Counted from the stretch's first letter, positions 16,137 through 26,249 are shown. The stretch is 64,000 bases of DNA from an uncultured Collinsella sp. (GCA_958443615.1 CAUCLI010000002.1:122643-186642), one strand, 5' to 3'. Notes: generated by a model not told the origin, from the letters alone. Program-made: numbers and translations.

Positions 16137-17930
16137 CTAACCCATCTGGGAAAGAACCTCGCGGATATCGCCCGCGATCCCCTCGACCGTGATGCCGTTC
16201 TCCGCCAACAGCTCATCGACGTCGAAACGGTCCGGGAATCCCTTGCGCACGCCGTAGCACAGGACGCGGACGGGTGAGGGACCGAGGAAACGGGAGATCT
16301 TCTCGCCCCAACCGCCCTCGAGCACGCCGTCCTCGAGCGTCACGACGACGCGATGCGCGCGTGCGATCTCGATGAGCGCCGGCTCGTCGAGCTCCGTCGC
16401 GAAGCGGGGGTTGATGAGCGTGGCGTCGATGGGCGCGCCGGCGTCGCCGGCAAGGAGCGCGTCGCGCACCCGCTCGCCCAGTCCGAAAAAGCTGCCGAGC
16501 GCGAGGACCGCGACATCGGAACCGGCGTGGACCGTCTCGTAGCTCGGGGAGGAATAATCCCGCACGCCCTCGGCGGCACCGGGGCGCGAGACGACCCCGT
16601 TGCCGGGGACGCGGATGACGACGGGGCGTTCGTCCTGGTCGATCGCCCAATCCAACATGGACAGGTACTCCTCGCGGCACGTGGGCGCCAGGCAGCGCAG
16701 GTTCGGCAACGCCCCCTGGAGCGCCAGGTCGAAGAAGCTCAGGTGCGTCGCGTCGGTCGTCCCGTACACCGACGAGCCGAAATCCAAGATGACGGCGGGA
16801 AGGCCGTTGAGGCAGAGGTCGTGCCAGAACTGGTCGTACGCGCGCTGCATGAACACGCCGTACAGGCCGAGCACCGGCTTGGCGCCCGCCCGCGCGAGAC
16901 CGGCCGCGTACGTCACGGCGTGCTCCTCGGCGATCCCGACGTCGACGAACTGCGTGCCCGCGGCGGCGCGGCGGGCCGGGGTGAACCCCATGATGTAGGG
17001 CGTGGCGGCGGAGATGCCCACCACGCGCTCGTCCTCGGCCATGCGCGAGAGCAGATGACGCCCGGTGATGTCGGCGTACGTCTCGATCTTCTCGCATCGG
17101 CTGCGGCGCAGGGCCTCGTACGTCCCCGCCTCGATGTCGAAGGGGCCCACGTGGTGCCACCCCTCGGCATCCGCGACGGCCGGTTCGTAGCCGGCGCCCT
17201 TGACGGTGCACACGTGCAGGACGACCGGATGGTCGATGTCGCGCAGCTCGAGCAGCGCGCGCTCGACTGCCGCCTCGTCATTGCCGTCCTTGAGGAACCG
17301 GTAATCGAGGCCCAGGGAGCGGAAGAAATTGTTGGGGGCCGCTCCCCCGCTCTCGCGCAGCTCGGCGAGGTTGCGGTAGATGCCGCCGTGGTTCTCGGCG
17401 ATGGACCAGCCGTTATCGTTCACGATGACGATGACCCCGGTGCCGAGCTCGGCGAGGCTGTCGAACCCCTCGAACGCAAGGCCGCCGGAAAGGGAACCGT
17501 CGCCGATCACGGCGACCACGTTGCAGTCCTCCCCCATGAGGTCGCGCGCCTTCGCCATTCCGCAGGCGAGACTCACCGAGGTCGAGGTGTGGCCGATGGA
17601 GAACAGGTCGTGATCGGACTCGGAGGGGCTGGTGAAGCCGGACAGGCCGCCGAAGCTCTCAGGGTCGATATAGTTGCCGGCTCGCCCGGTCAGCATCTTG
17701 TGCGCGTACGTCTGATGGGAAACGTCGAATATCAGCTTGTCGGCAGGAGAGCTGAACACGCGATGCAACGCGACGGTGAGCTCGACGACACCGAGGTTGG
17801 AGCCTATGTGCCCGCCGACGGACGCGGAGCTCGCAAGGATGGCACGGCGGATCTCAGCGCAGAGTTCTGGCAGGTCAGCGGCATCGAGGTCCTTCACGTC
17901 CTGCGGCGATGAAATGCGTTCCAGCAGCAT
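16137..17930 (-). CDS. 1-deoxy-D-xylulose-5-phosphate synthase-like transketolase
   Basis: 597 residues, slightly shorter than DXS (about 620). The thiamine diphosphate motif is VIGDGSLSGGLAFEGF...NDN, and the early GGHIGSNLGVVELTVALH and DVSHQTYAHKMLTGR match DXS. The catalytic glutamate lies in VGIAEEHAVTYAAGLA. However, the DRAGxVGxDGxTH motif of true DXS reads DFGSSVYGTTDATH, losing the arginine, and the YPRG motif reads RVPGN. Both changes affect residues implicated in binding the triose phosphate. DXS activity (pyruvate plus glyceraldehyde 3-phosphate, first step of isoprenoid synthesis) is therefore possible but not assured; a related ThDP enzyme is the alternative. Transcribed alone. 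Confidence 0.72.
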   Translation of the reverse strand: MLLERISSPQDVKDLDAADLPELCAEIRRAILASSASVGGHIGSNLGVVELTVALHRVFSSPADKLIFDVSHQTYAHKMLTGRAGNYIDPESFGGLSGFTSPSESDHDLFSIGHTSTSVSLACGMAKARDLMGEDCNVVAVIGDGSLSGGLAFEGFDSLAELGTGVIVIVNDNGWSIAENHGGIYRNLAELRESGGAAPNNFFRSLGLDYRFLKDGNDEAAVERALLELRDIDHPVVLHVCTVKGAGYEPAVADAEGWHHVGPFDIEAGTYEALRRSRCEKIETYADITGRHLLSRMAEDERVVGISAATPYIMGFTPARRAAAGTQFVDVGIAEEHAVTYAAGLARAGAKPVLGLYGVFMQRAYDQFWHDLCLNGLPAVILDFGSSVYGTTDATHLSFFDLALQGALPNLRCLAPTCREEYLSMLDWAIDQDERPVVIRVPGNGVVSRPGAAEGVRDYSSPSYETVHAGSDVAVLALGSFFGLGERVRDALLAGDAGAPIDATLINPRFATELDEPALIEIARAHRVVVTLEDGVLEGGWGEKISRFLGPSPVRVLCYGVRKGFPDRFDVDELLAENGITVEGIAGDIREVLSQMG

Positions 17931-18106
17931 GCGTGCGACGAACCTCCCATGATGCGGATGACGGATAGTTACTTGTTAGAGTACCAGTTTCGCATACTCC
18001 GATGATGCAGATGCGGCATATCCGCCAAACGGCGATACGCGCCGCCCGCCAGCGGCGACACCCGCGAGCGACGCGCCCATCGGGTCGGCGGAGGGCGGGA
18101 CGTCGA

Positions 18107-19570
18107 TCACCGGCGGCGCTTGCGCGCCACGACGCGCCCGACGGTCAGGGCGAATCCCACGGCGACCAGCGCGGCGGTCACGACGTACACCGCATGATAG
18201 CCGTACAGGAAGATGTCCGGCCTGCCCTCGACGAAGGCGGTGACCGTGCGGCCCGCCGCGACGCTCATCTGGCCGTACAGGATCGAGGTCGATCCCGAGA
18301 TGCCCACCGCCATGCCCAGATAGCGCGCCAGGGCGCTGACACTGCCGGCGAACCCGAGCATCTCGACGGGGACCGACCCCATGATCAGCGAGTTGTTCGG
18401 CGACTGGAAGATCGACGTGCCGAACGACGCCAAGCCGAGGTAGAACAGGATCTGCGGCAGCGAGGCGTCCATGCCCAAGGTACCCGTGAGGTAGAGCCCC
18501 ACGCTGAACGCGCCAAGGCCGACCGCGGTGGGGAGCTCGCAGCCGATGCGGTCGGACACCGCCCCCGATACGGGGCCGAACGCGGCGTTCACCAGCGGGA
18601 TGACGCAGAAGATGAGGCCGGCGACACCGGGGGCGAACCCGCGCGCGTCCTGCAGGTAGAACGGCGTCATGAGCTCGTACACGCCGATGGCGACGAAGCT
18701 GATGCACAGGCAGGCCAGGTTGACCACGAAACGACGGTCCCTGAATATGGCGAAACTCATCAACGGGTCGGCGGTGACGCGCTCGTGGCGCACGAACAGG
18801 ATCAACATGGCCACGCCCGCGGCGAGGGCAACGGGGACCCACCACGCGGCGCCGCCCTGCATCATGGTCACCGAGAGAAAGGTGAGCAGCATGCCGGGCA
18901 CGAGGAGGAGGGAGCCCACGAGGTCCATCGCGGCGCCCTCGTGCCGGTGGGCGTCCTTGGGCAGCGTGAACCTTCCCAAGATGACCGAGACGACGCCGAC
19001 GGGGACGTTGATGAGGAAGATGTACTCCCACGGGAGCGCGGACACGATGAAGCCGCCGAGGACGGGGCCGCACATCATGCCGAGCGCCACGAAACTCGCC
19101 AGCAGGCCGAGGGCGCGGCCGCGCTCGCGGGCCGGGAACGCCTCGGTGATGATGCCCATATTATTCGCCATGGCCGATGCGCCGCCGATGCCCTGGACCG
19201 CGCGCGAGACCACGAGGGCGGGCAGCGAGGTGGACATGCCGCACATGAGCGACCCGACGGAGAAGATGACGACGCCCACCTCGAAGAAGCGGACCTTGCC
19301 GTACAGGTCGCCCAAGCGGCCGAACACGAGCAGGAACGCGCACATGGTGAGCAGATAGACCGACGAGACCCACTGGATCTGATCAAGGCCGGCGCCCAGG
19401 GCCTTTTGCATGACGGGCAGCGCCACGTTGACGATGCTCGAATCGAGCGTTGCCATGAAGGTCATGATGAGCACCGTGAACAGGATCGCCCATTTGCCGC
19501 GCGCACCCGGACCCATCGCACCCTCATCCGCCTTCAGCGCACCCTCATCCGTCTTCGCCGCAGCTCCCAT
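18107..19570 (-). CDS. DHA2-family MFS multidrug efflux transporter
   Basis: 487 residues from ATG 19570, chosen because GGGGAGGAGA precedes it. About 14 hydrophobic segments. Motif A is FGRLGDLYGKVRFF, motif C is GMMCGPVLGGFI, and TLDSSIVNVALPVMQ in helix 1 is the EmrB/QacA hallmark. It should export drugs or metabolites using the proton gradient. No regulator is adjacent. The intergenic region upstream (19571-19735) contains a small CAGC/GCTG hairpin but no clear promoter. Confidence 0.9.
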   Translation of the reverse strand: MGAAAKTDEGALKADEGAMGPGARGKWAILFTVLIMTFMATLDSSIVNVALPVMQKALGAGLDQIQWVSSVYLLTMCAFLLVFGRLGDLYGKVRFFEVGVVIFSVGSLMCGMSTSLPALVVSRAVQGIGGASAMANNMGIITEAFPARERGRALGLLASFVALGMMCGPVLGGFIVSALPWEYIFLINVPVGVVSVILGRFTLPKDAHRHEGAAMDLVGSLLLVPGMLLTFLSVTMMQGGAAWWVPVALAAGVAMLILFVRHERVTADPLMSFAIFRDRRFVVNLACLCISFVAIGVYELMTPFYLQDARGFAPGVAGLIFCVIPLVNAAFGPVSGAVSDRIGCELPTAVGLGAFSVGLYLTGTLGMDASLPQILFYLGLASFGTSIFQSPNNSLIMGSVPVEMLGFAGSVSALARYLGMAVGISGSTSILYGQMSVAAGRTVTAFVEGRPDIFLYGYHAVYVVTAALVAVGFALTVGRVVARKRRR

Positions 19571-19735
19571 ATCTCTCCTCCCCATAAAAATAGGGCCCCA
19601 CCTCATAGCAGCTTGAGCTGGGAACCCCACGGTTCATTGAATGTGTTGTGTCGGCCATCTTTTGTACCACGAAACCCCGCGCATCCGCCGAGAACTCCAC
19701 AGCAAAACCAAGAGGCGGCCCGGTCGTTCCGCGCG

Positions 19736-20326
19736 TCAGCCCGCGGCCTCCAGACCGCGCAGGGCCGCCGCGATATCCGAGCCGGGAAGGGAGGGGCGAA
19801 GCGCATCCGTCACGCGATGACAGGGAATGACGATCCGCACCGGGCACGCCGCGATGGCGGAGCGCACCGCCGGGGCGTCAACGCCAGAAGCCATCCGCGG
19901 CCCCGCGAGGTCGGCGATGGCAGCGCAGGTCGAAGTCTCGCCGTAAGCCAAACCGAGCAGAGCCACCCACACGGCATGCTCGAAATCATCACCCGAAAGG
20001 TCCATGGGCGGGATCCAGCGAGGGGCCTGGCCGGCGAAATAGGCGTTGAGCCAGGCCCACGCGCGTTCCAGCACGGCGACGGCGGCCGAATTCGCGGGAT
20101 GCACGGCGCTCATCGGGCTCGCGCCCGAGACCGCGTCGCAGCCCTCGATCTCCTCGACGGGCTCGCCCTCGAGGAACTCCCCGCACGACATGTCGAACGC
20201 CCGGGCATCGCCCGCGTCGACGCGGCGGGCATCCGGGTCGTCGCAGAACCACAGCCCGGCGAGCCCCCGCGCGGTGGCTGCAAGCGCGATATCACCAAGC
20301 GGCGAATGGTATGTCGTGGTGATCAT
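19736..20326 (-). CDS. ogt: Methylated-DNA-[protein]-cysteine S-methyltransferase
   Basis: 196 residues from ATG 20326 with GGAGGG upstream. The active-site motif IVIPCHRV places the acceptor cysteine at 169. It directly removes methyl groups from O6-methylguanine in DNA and is inactivated by the reaction. The helix-turn-helix region VALLGLAYGETSTCAAIADLAG is recognisable. An acidic stretch of about 45 residues (40-85) is inserted in the N-terminal domain, longer than usual. The asparagine hinge and arginine finger region are less well conserved. Confidence 0.87.
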   Translation of the reverse strand: MITTTYHSPLGDIALAATARGLAGLWFCDDPDARRVDAGDARAFDMSCGEFLEGEPVEEIEGCDAVSGASPMSAVHPANSAAVAVLERAWAWLNAYFAGQAPRWIPPMDLSGDDFEHAVWVALLGLAYGETSTCAAIADLAGPRMASGVDAPAVRSAIAACPVRIVIPCHRVTDALRPSLPGSDIAAALRGLEAAG

Positions 20327-20415
20327 GCGGGCCCTCCTATAGCGGCAGTTCACTCATTGTACCGCGATGCGCGCACGTGGGACGGAAGCGTTTTCGCACA
20401 TCACGGCGGCGCGCC

Positions 20416-20457
20416 GCGGACGCGCACCGCCCCCTCAGATGCGCGATGCGCGTCCGC
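20416..20457 (-). terminator. Hairpin after the FtsX-type permease gene
   Basis: GCGGACGCGCA (20416-20426) pairs perfectly with TGCGCGTCCGC (20447-20457), 26 bases after the leftward stop codon. A T-run is lacking, so termination is probable but not certain. Confidence 0.5.
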
Positions 20458-20482
20458 CTCCCATGTACGCCGGCCTTGCGGA

Positions 20483-23400
20483 TCACTCCGCGCTCTTGAG
20501 GGCGCCCACCATGTCGATGCGGTCGAGGCTGCGGTTGGTCATCTGGTTGATGATGAGCGTGAAGACGAGCGACATCACCGAGGCGAACAGGTACGTCTGG
20601 GGCTCCACGATGGTGTCGAAGAACAGCGACGGCATGCGCAGCACGTACGTGAGAAAACGCGTGATGAGATACCCCAACGGCCAACCCGCGACGATACCGA
20701 TGAGCGTGAGGATAATCGTCTCCTTGTTGATGTAGCGATGCACCTCGCGCCTGCGGAACCCGAGCACCTTGATGGTGGCGAGCTCGCGTTCGCGTTCGGA
20801 GATATTCGTGTTGGACAGCGTGAAGACCACGGCGAAGGCGAGCGCGGCGGCCATCACGGTCACCACGTAGACCACGACGTCGATGATCTTGAAGCTCTCC
20901 GAGAAGTCGTTGGCGACCTTCGTCGAGCTGTTCACGCTCACGAAGGTGTCCCCGGCGGCCAGGCGGTCGGCGAGGTCGATCTTCTGCCCATCCGCCCCGG
21001 TGAGGTTGGCCAGGAACGCGTTGGGGACGCACGCCTCGCCGAAGGCCTCGGCATAGGCGTCCTCCGTCATGAACACGAAATTGCCCAGGAAGCTCACGGT
21101 GATGCCGTCGACGCGCACATCGCCCTGGCTCAGCGTCGAATCCTGCAGGGAGAGCTCGTCGCCGAGGGAGAACCCGAGCACCTGCTCGGCGTTCTTGGTC
21201 ACGAGCACGCCGTTGCCCTCGCGGGGCAGCTCGAGCTCCCCTGCGCCCATCGCCGGGGCGAGGAAGGACGTGTTCGCCCCGTCCTCGGTCCTCATGTACG
21301 CGGAGAGGTCCGCGCCGTTGGGGGCCACGATGAGCTGGACGCTCTCCTTCGCGCCGTTGAACTCGGCGGTCACGCTGTCGACGCGCGCCTGCAGCATCGT
21401 GTCGATCATGCCCGTGTCGCGCAGCTCCTCCTCGCCCTTGGCGAAATCCTCGTCGGTCGTCACCGCGAGCAGGTCGTAGCGGACCACGCCGGCGTCCCCG
21501 TACTGGCGGGGCTTGAGCGAGATCACGGTGTCGCGGATGCCCAGGCCGCAGATCATGAGCGCGGTGCAGCCGGCGATGCCGAAGACCGTCATGAGGAAGC
21601 GCTTCTTGTAGCGGAAGAGGTTGCGGGCGCTCACCTTGTTCAGGAAGCTCATGCGGCGCCACACGGGCGTGATCCGCTCCAGCAGGATGCGCTTGCCCGC
21701 GCGCGGCGCCTTGGGGCGCATGAGCGAGGCGGGCGTCTCCTTGAGCACGTGCCGGCACGCGAGGAAGGTCGCCCCCACGATGCCGATCGCGAACAGCGCG
21801 ATGCCGAGCGTCGCCGTGAACGCGTTGAAGTGCAGCTCGAACGGCGGCAGGGCGTACATGGTGGCGAAGATGGTGAAGATGATCTCGGGCAGGGCGACGA
21901 AGCCGAGCACGTCACCGGCGATGCCGCCGGCGAGGCACGCCGTGAACGAGTAGATGAGGTACTTGGACAGGATGCGACCCCGGCTGTAGCCGAGCGCCTT
22001 GTACACGCCGATGAGCCCGCGGTCCTCCTCGACCATGCGCGTGACCGTGGTCAGGCTGATGAGCACGGCGACCGTGAAGAAGATGAGGGGGAACACCGTG
22101 GCGATGGACTCGATCGAGCTCGCGTCGGACTCTATGCTCGCGTAGCTCGCAAGGGAGCCGCGGTCCTGGATGTACCAGGCGGCGCGCTCGATGGCGTCGA
22201 CGTCGGCACGCGCCTCGGCGAACTTGGCGTCGGCGTCCGCCTTGCGCTCGTCGAGCTCGGCCTGACCATCCGCCGCCTCGTCGGCGCCCTCCTCGAGCTG
22301 GGCACGTCCGCTCGCGAGCTGCGCCTCGGCGGAGGAGCGACGCTCGTCGAGGGTGGTTTGGGCGGCCTCGAGCTGCCCCAGCCCCCGATGCGCCTTGGCG
22401 CGCGCCGCATCGAGTTCGACCTGACCGGCCTCGATCTGCGCGAGGGACGCCTGGATGACGGGCTTGTCGAGCACCGCCTGGGCGAGTTGTCGCACCATGG
22501 CCTCATCGGCCATTTGGTCGATCTGGGACTTTTGCTTGGACAGCAGGGTTGAGAGCCGCTGGATCGTGGCGCGCGATTCGGCGATCGACTCGGGGTCCTC
22601 GATTCCCGCCGCGACGAGGTCGCGCAGCTGTCGCACCGCGTCGGCATAATCGGGGGCGAAGATCTTCACGAGCTCCACGAGGCGGTCGAGATCCTTGATG
22701 AGGGCGCCGGCGACAGATGGATCGTCCTGAAGCCCGGCAAGGCGCACATCGATTTCCCCGCAGAGGGAGATGGCCCGCCCCATGCTCGACGAGGCGTCGG
22801 CGGCATACGCGGCGACGGCCCTCGCGAACGGCTCCCGGGCGCTCTCGTCTCCCGCTTGGAGGCGCCTCCACAGCTGGGCGATCTCGGCGTCCTCGCCAAC
22901 GATGGCGATGAGGTCGTCCATGGACGATTCCGCCGCGGAGATCTGCGCGAGGCCGGACTCGACCTGGGCGCGGCCCGCATCGAGCTCGGCCTGTTTCACC
23001 TCGATGGTGGCGAGCCCGTCGTTCAACTGCGCGCGCGATGCGTCGAGCTTCGCCTGGGCGGCGGCGAGCTGGCTGCGCGCGTCGGCACCCTGCGAGGCGA
23101 GCTCCGCCTCGCCCTCGGCGATCTGCGCGAGGGCGTCGTCGATCTTGGCCTGGGCGTCGGCGAACTGCTCGTCCGCCTCTTCCCGCTGTTCATCGATGAT
23201 GCCGGCGGCGACGTCTTTCACCCGGTCGGTCCGCTCGAGCTCGCGCTGCTCGCGCGTCTCCTCGATGCGCTGCTTGACCTCGTCGACCGCCTCCTTGTAC
23301 TCATCCGAATAGGTCATGAGGTCCGAGGCGCCGGCGACCGTCAGGTACGCGACGGTGTACGTGTCCCGGTCGATCACGGCGCCCGGCGTGAGAAAGAACG

Positions 23401-24091
23401 CGTACTGCGAACCGCCCGAGCTGCGGAAGCTCATCGTCTTGCTGCCGGCGTTCACATCCATGGGATCGAGCACCGCGGCGGTGATGGTGTATTCGCCGCG
23501 CTCGAAGATCGCGGCCGAACCGTCGTCAGCCGACGCCGCGGCATCATCGACGGAGACGCCCCCATCGGAGGCGCCGGAGGTCGAGGAGTCGTCCTCGTCC
23601 CCGTCGAGGCCCTCGAATGTGACCGTGTCGCCGATCTTCTTGCCGCTGGCGTCGAGGTACTTCTGGGTGACGGCGACCTCGTGCACATCGCGCGGGAGGC
23701 GGCCCTCGATCACCCGCGGCTCATTGAGGCCGGCCGGCGAGAGGGCCTTGAGGTCGACCTTCTGGCTCGCGCCCTTCACCTGCGTGTATGCGGTCTCCGA
23801 ATACCCTCCCTCGGCGACGGAGACCCCTTCGATCTCCGCGAGCGCGTCCACGTCCGCCTCATCCAAGCCGAGGGTCGACTGGATCGATATGTCGAACAGG
23901 CGCTGCGCGTCGTAATACCCGTCAGCGGTGTAGCGCAGATCGTCGCACGCGGCCTTGAGACCCACCAGCATGGTCGCGCCGAGCGCCGTGATGACGAACA
24001 GCGAGATGAACCTCTTGAGGTTCCCGGTGATGGTGCGCTTGATGTCCGTGGAGAACGCGTTGGAACGCCCCTCCGCCCTCTTCCCCCTCAT
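20483..24091 (-). CDS. Large FtsX-family ABC transporter permease with coiled-coil domain
   Basis: 1202 residues. A first membrane helix (about 25-45, KRFISLFVITALGATMLVGL) is followed by an extracytoplasmic MacB-like domain, then about 350 residues of alternating Ala/Glu/Gln/Leu coiled coil (about 285-640, e.g. repeats of QLAAAQAKLDASRAQL). An FtsX transmembrane block lies at about 655-800 and a second one at the C terminus (about 1060-1200). This is the layout of large exporters that span the envelope with a coiled coil. The partner ATPase is encoded immediately upstream, 12 bp away. Likely exports lipids, peptides or a toxic compound; substrate unknown. Confidence 0.86.
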   Translation of the reverse strand: MRGKRAEGRSNAFSTDIKRTITGNLKRFISLFVITALGATMLVGLKAACDDLRYTADGYYDAQRLFDISIQSTLGLDEADVDALAEIEGVSVAEGGYSETAYTQVKGASQKVDLKALSPAGLNEPRVIEGRLPRDVHEVAVTQKYLDASGKKIGDTVTFEGLDGDEDDSSTSGASDGGVSVDDAAASADDGSAAIFERGEYTITAAVLDPMDVNAGSKTMSFRSSGGSQYAFFLTPGAVIDRDTYTVAYLTVAGASDLMTYSDEYKEAVDEVKQRIEETREQRELERTDRVKDVAAGIIDEQREEADEQFADAQAKIDDALAQIAEGEAELASQGADARSQLAAAQAKLDASRAQLNDGLATIEVKQAELDAGRAQVESGLAQISAAESSMDDLIAIVGEDAEIAQLWRRLQAGDESAREPFARAVAAYAADASSSMGRAISLCGEIDVRLAGLQDDPSVAGALIKDLDRLVELVKIFAPDYADAVRQLRDLVAAGIEDPESIAESRATIQRLSTLLSKQKSQIDQMADEAMVRQLAQAVLDKPVIQASLAQIEAGQVELDAARAKAHRGLGQLEAAQTTLDERRSSAEAQLASGRAQLEEGADEAADGQAELDERKADADAKFAEARADVDAIERAAWYIQDRGSLASYASIESDASSIESIATVFPLIFFTVAVLISLTTVTRMVEEDRGLIGVYKALGYSRGRILSKYLIYSFTACLAGGIAGDVLGFVALPEIIFTIFATMYALPPFELHFNAFTATLGIALFAIGIVGATFLACRHVLKETPASLMRPKAPRAGKRILLERITPVWRRMSFLNKVSARNLFRYKKRFLMTVFGIAGCTALMICGLGIRDTVISLKPRQYGDAGVVRYDLLAVTTDEDFAKGEEELRDTGMIDTMLQARVDSVTAEFNGAKESVQLIVAPNGADLSAYMRTEDGANTSFLAPAMGAGELELPREGNGVLVTKNAEQVLGFSLGDELSLQDSTLSQGDVRVDGITVSFLGNFVFMTEDAYAEAFGEACVPNAFLANLTGADGQKIDLADRLAAGDTFVSVNSSTKVANDFSESFKIIDVVVYVVTVMAAALAFAVVFTLSNTNISERERELATIKVLGFRRREVHRYINKETIILTLIGIVAGWPLGYLITRFLTYVLRMPSLFFDTIVEPQTYLFASVMSLVFTLIINQMTNRSLDRIDMVGALKSAE

Positions 24092-24103
24092 GATGCGGAC
24101 CGC

Positions 24104-24805
24104 CTACCACTCGATGTCGGCGATGGGGACCGGATGCTCGTTGACGCGCATGTCGGTCACGCGGCCGCTCTTGAAGCGGATGAGGCGGTCGGCCATGGGC
24201 GCGAGCGCGGAGTTGTGCGTGATGATGAGCACGGTGATGCCGTCGCGGCGGCACGTGTCCTGCAGCAGCTGCAGCACCTGCTTGCCGGTCTGGTAATCGA
24301 GGGCGCCGGTCGGCTCGTCGCACAGCAGGAGCTTGGGGTTCTTGGCGATGGCGCGGGCGATGGACACGCGTTGCTGCTCGCCGCCGGAGAGCTGCGCCGG
24401 GAAGTTCGCCATGCGCTCGCCCAGCCCAACCTTGCGCAGACATTCGGAGGCGTCGAGCGAATCGGGGCAGATCTGGGAGGCGAGCTCGACGTTCTCGAGC
24501 GCCGTGAGGTTGGGCACGAGGTTGTAGAACTGGAAGACGAAGCCCACGTCCGCGCGGCGATACTCCACGAGCTCGTCCTCCGAGGCGGAGCTCACATCGC
24601 GCCCGTCCACGATGACGCGGCCGCTCGTGGCGGCGTCCATGCCGCCCAAGATGTTGAGGGCCGTGGTCTTACCGGCTCCAGAGGCGCCCAAAATCACCGC
24701 GAGCTCGCCGCGCTCGACCTCGAAGCTCGCGCCGTCCAGCGCGTGCACCTCCGACCCACCGGATCCGTAGACCCTCGTGACATCCTTGAACTCGATATAT
24801 GCCAT
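24104..24805 (-). CDS. MacB/LolD-type ABC transporter ATPase
   Basis: 233 residues. Walker A GASGAGKTT, signature LSGGEQQRVSIARA, Walker B LLLCDEPTGALD and switch region VLIITHN. DYQTGKQVLQLLQ after Walker B is typical of the MacB/LolD/BceA class that drives FtsX permeases. First gene of a two-gene operon with the 1202-residue permease. Confidence 0.92.
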   Translation of the reverse strand: MAYIEFKDVTRVYGSGGSEVHALDGASFEVERGELAVILGASGAGKTTALNILGGMDAATSGRVIVDGRDVSSASEDELVEYRRADVGFVFQFYNLVPNLTALENVELASQICPDSLDASECLRKVGLGERMANFPAQLSGGEQQRVSIARAIAKNPKLLLCDEPTGALDYQTGKQVLQLLQDTCRRDGITVLIITHNSALAPMADRLIRFKSGRVTDMRVNEHPVPIADIEW

Positions 24806-24873
24806 GCCCGTGCTCCCGTTACCTCATACAGTCGTATTCTTATCATAGCCTCGACTTTGCAATCGTCATCACG

Positions 24874-26241
24874 TCAGACCGGTTTGCCGGCTTGAATATG
24901 AAGCGCCTGCTCGGCAAGCTCCTTGAAACGGCCCGCCAGATACAGCGGGATGTTGAGGACTCCCCCGTCGAACGCCAAGTTGCGCCCAGAGACTCGCACG
25001 CGCAGCGGCGTCGCGTCGAAATGCTTCTTGGCGTAATACGCCAAGCTCGCGGAATGGACGACCTCTCCCGACTTAACCTCGATGGGAATAAGGTCATTGC
25101 CAAGCTGGACAAGAAAATCCACCTCGTGACGCGGCTTCTCGTTCGTCCAATAACGCGGCCCCACGTCGAGCTGAGGAGCGAGCGCCTGCAGCACGTAGTT
25201 CTCCGCAAACGCGCCCTTGAACTCGCTGAAGAGAGCCGGCGCCGCCGCGAACGCGGTTGCATCCAGCCCGGACATGCGGCGAAGCAAACCCACATCCAGG
25301 CAATACGTCTTAAATGCCGAAGCACTGTCATACGCCGCCAACGGCACGCCTCGGGCATCGTTGAGGGGGACCCTTCTGATCAAACCCGACTCGATGAGCC
25401 ACGACACCGCATCTTCGTACTCGCGCGCACGGGCCCCCTCCCGCACCAGGCCCCATATGAACTTCTTATTCTCACGCGCGAGCTGGACGGGCAGCGAGCG
25501 CCACACCAAAGAGAGCTTTGCAAACTGCGCACCGCCACCATGTTTGGCAAAGTCGTTCGTATACGAGGTGAGCAGATCGGCCAGCACCCGATCGACCTGC
25601 GATGCATCGTGCGTCGAAACCCACCTGTTGACAGATTCCGGCATTCCCCCGGTCACGAAATACCGCTGCAGCTGCTCGCTCAGACGCTCGTGGAACACGT
25701 TGGGGACCGGATCAAAAGAATCGACCGACGAGAGATACTCGTCCAAATTGGCCAAATCGACGGCACGAAGGAACTCGGAGAACGTCATGGGCCCCATATC
25801 CGCGAACTCTACCTTGCCCACGGGAAACGCGCTGTATCCGCGTGCGAGCTTGACGCCGAGCAAGGAGCCCGCACAGGACACGTGGTATTCCGGTGCCTCA
25901 TCGCAGAAGTATTTGAGAGACCCGATCGCCGCCGGGCAATCTTGGATTTCGTCAAGGATGAGCAGCGTCTCTCCGGGGACGATCGGATCGCCCAAGGCCA
26001 GGGATAGGTTGGATACGATCCTGCGAGGGTCTTTCGTGGTCTCGAAAAGCTGGGCGTATTCGCTTGGCACGCCGGGGGCGATCTCCTCCAGCGTCACATA
26101 CGCGCAGTTCTTGTATGCACGGCGGCCGAACTCCTTGAGCGCCCATGTCTTACCCACCTGGCGGGCGCCACGCAACACGAGCGGCTTGCGGAAGGGAGAT
26201 TCCTTCCATGCCAGCAATTCGGCGATGATATCGCGTTCCAT
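24874..26241 (-). CDS. AAA ATPase with DUF4143 C-terminal domain
   Basis: 455 residues. Walker A is RGARQVGKTW (24-33), Walker B LLILDEIQDCPAA (about 104), and the C-terminal DUF4143 domain shows the nuclease-like EVDFLVQLGNDLIPIEVKSG stretch, which resembles a PD-(D/E)xK-type core (E-VDF...EVK). Such proteins are common and scattered in gut bacteria; their function is unknown and a mobile-element or defence role has been proposed mainly from context. A very large nested palindrome lies directly in front of the gene, leaving only 8 bases to the ATG, and the ribosome site GAGGGC is squeezed between. The type I methylase remnant nearby fits a variable region. Confidence 0.85.
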   Translation of the reverse strand: MERDIIAELLAWKESPFRKPLVLRGARQVGKTWALKEFGRRAYKNCAYVTLEEIAPGVPSEYAQLFETTKDPRRIVSNLSLALGDPIVPGETLLILDEIQDCPAAIGSLKYFCDEAPEYHVSCAGSLLGVKLARGYSAFPVGKVEFADMGPMTFSEFLRAVDLANLDEYLSSVDSFDPVPNVFHERLSEQLQRYFVTGGMPESVNRWVSTHDASQVDRVLADLLTSYTNDFAKHGGGAQFAKLSLVWRSLPVQLARENKKFIWGLVREGARAREYEDAVSWLIESGLIRRVPLNDARGVPLAAYDSASAFKTYCLDVGLLRRMSGLDATAFAAAPALFSEFKGAFAENYVLQALAPQLDVGPRYWTNEKPRHEVDFLVQLGNDLIPIEVKSGEVVHSASLAYYAKKHFDATPLRVRVSGRNLAFDGGVLNIPLYLAGRFKELAEQALHIQAGKPV

Positions 26242-26249
26242 AAGCCCTC

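Noticed and set aside
18002..22552. A 1516-codon open frame on the plus strand across the efflux pump, ogt and FtsX genes
   Set aside because: It is antisense to three well-supported genes; long antisense frames are common in GC-rich codon-biased DNA, and the translation is His/Arg/Gly-rich without domains.
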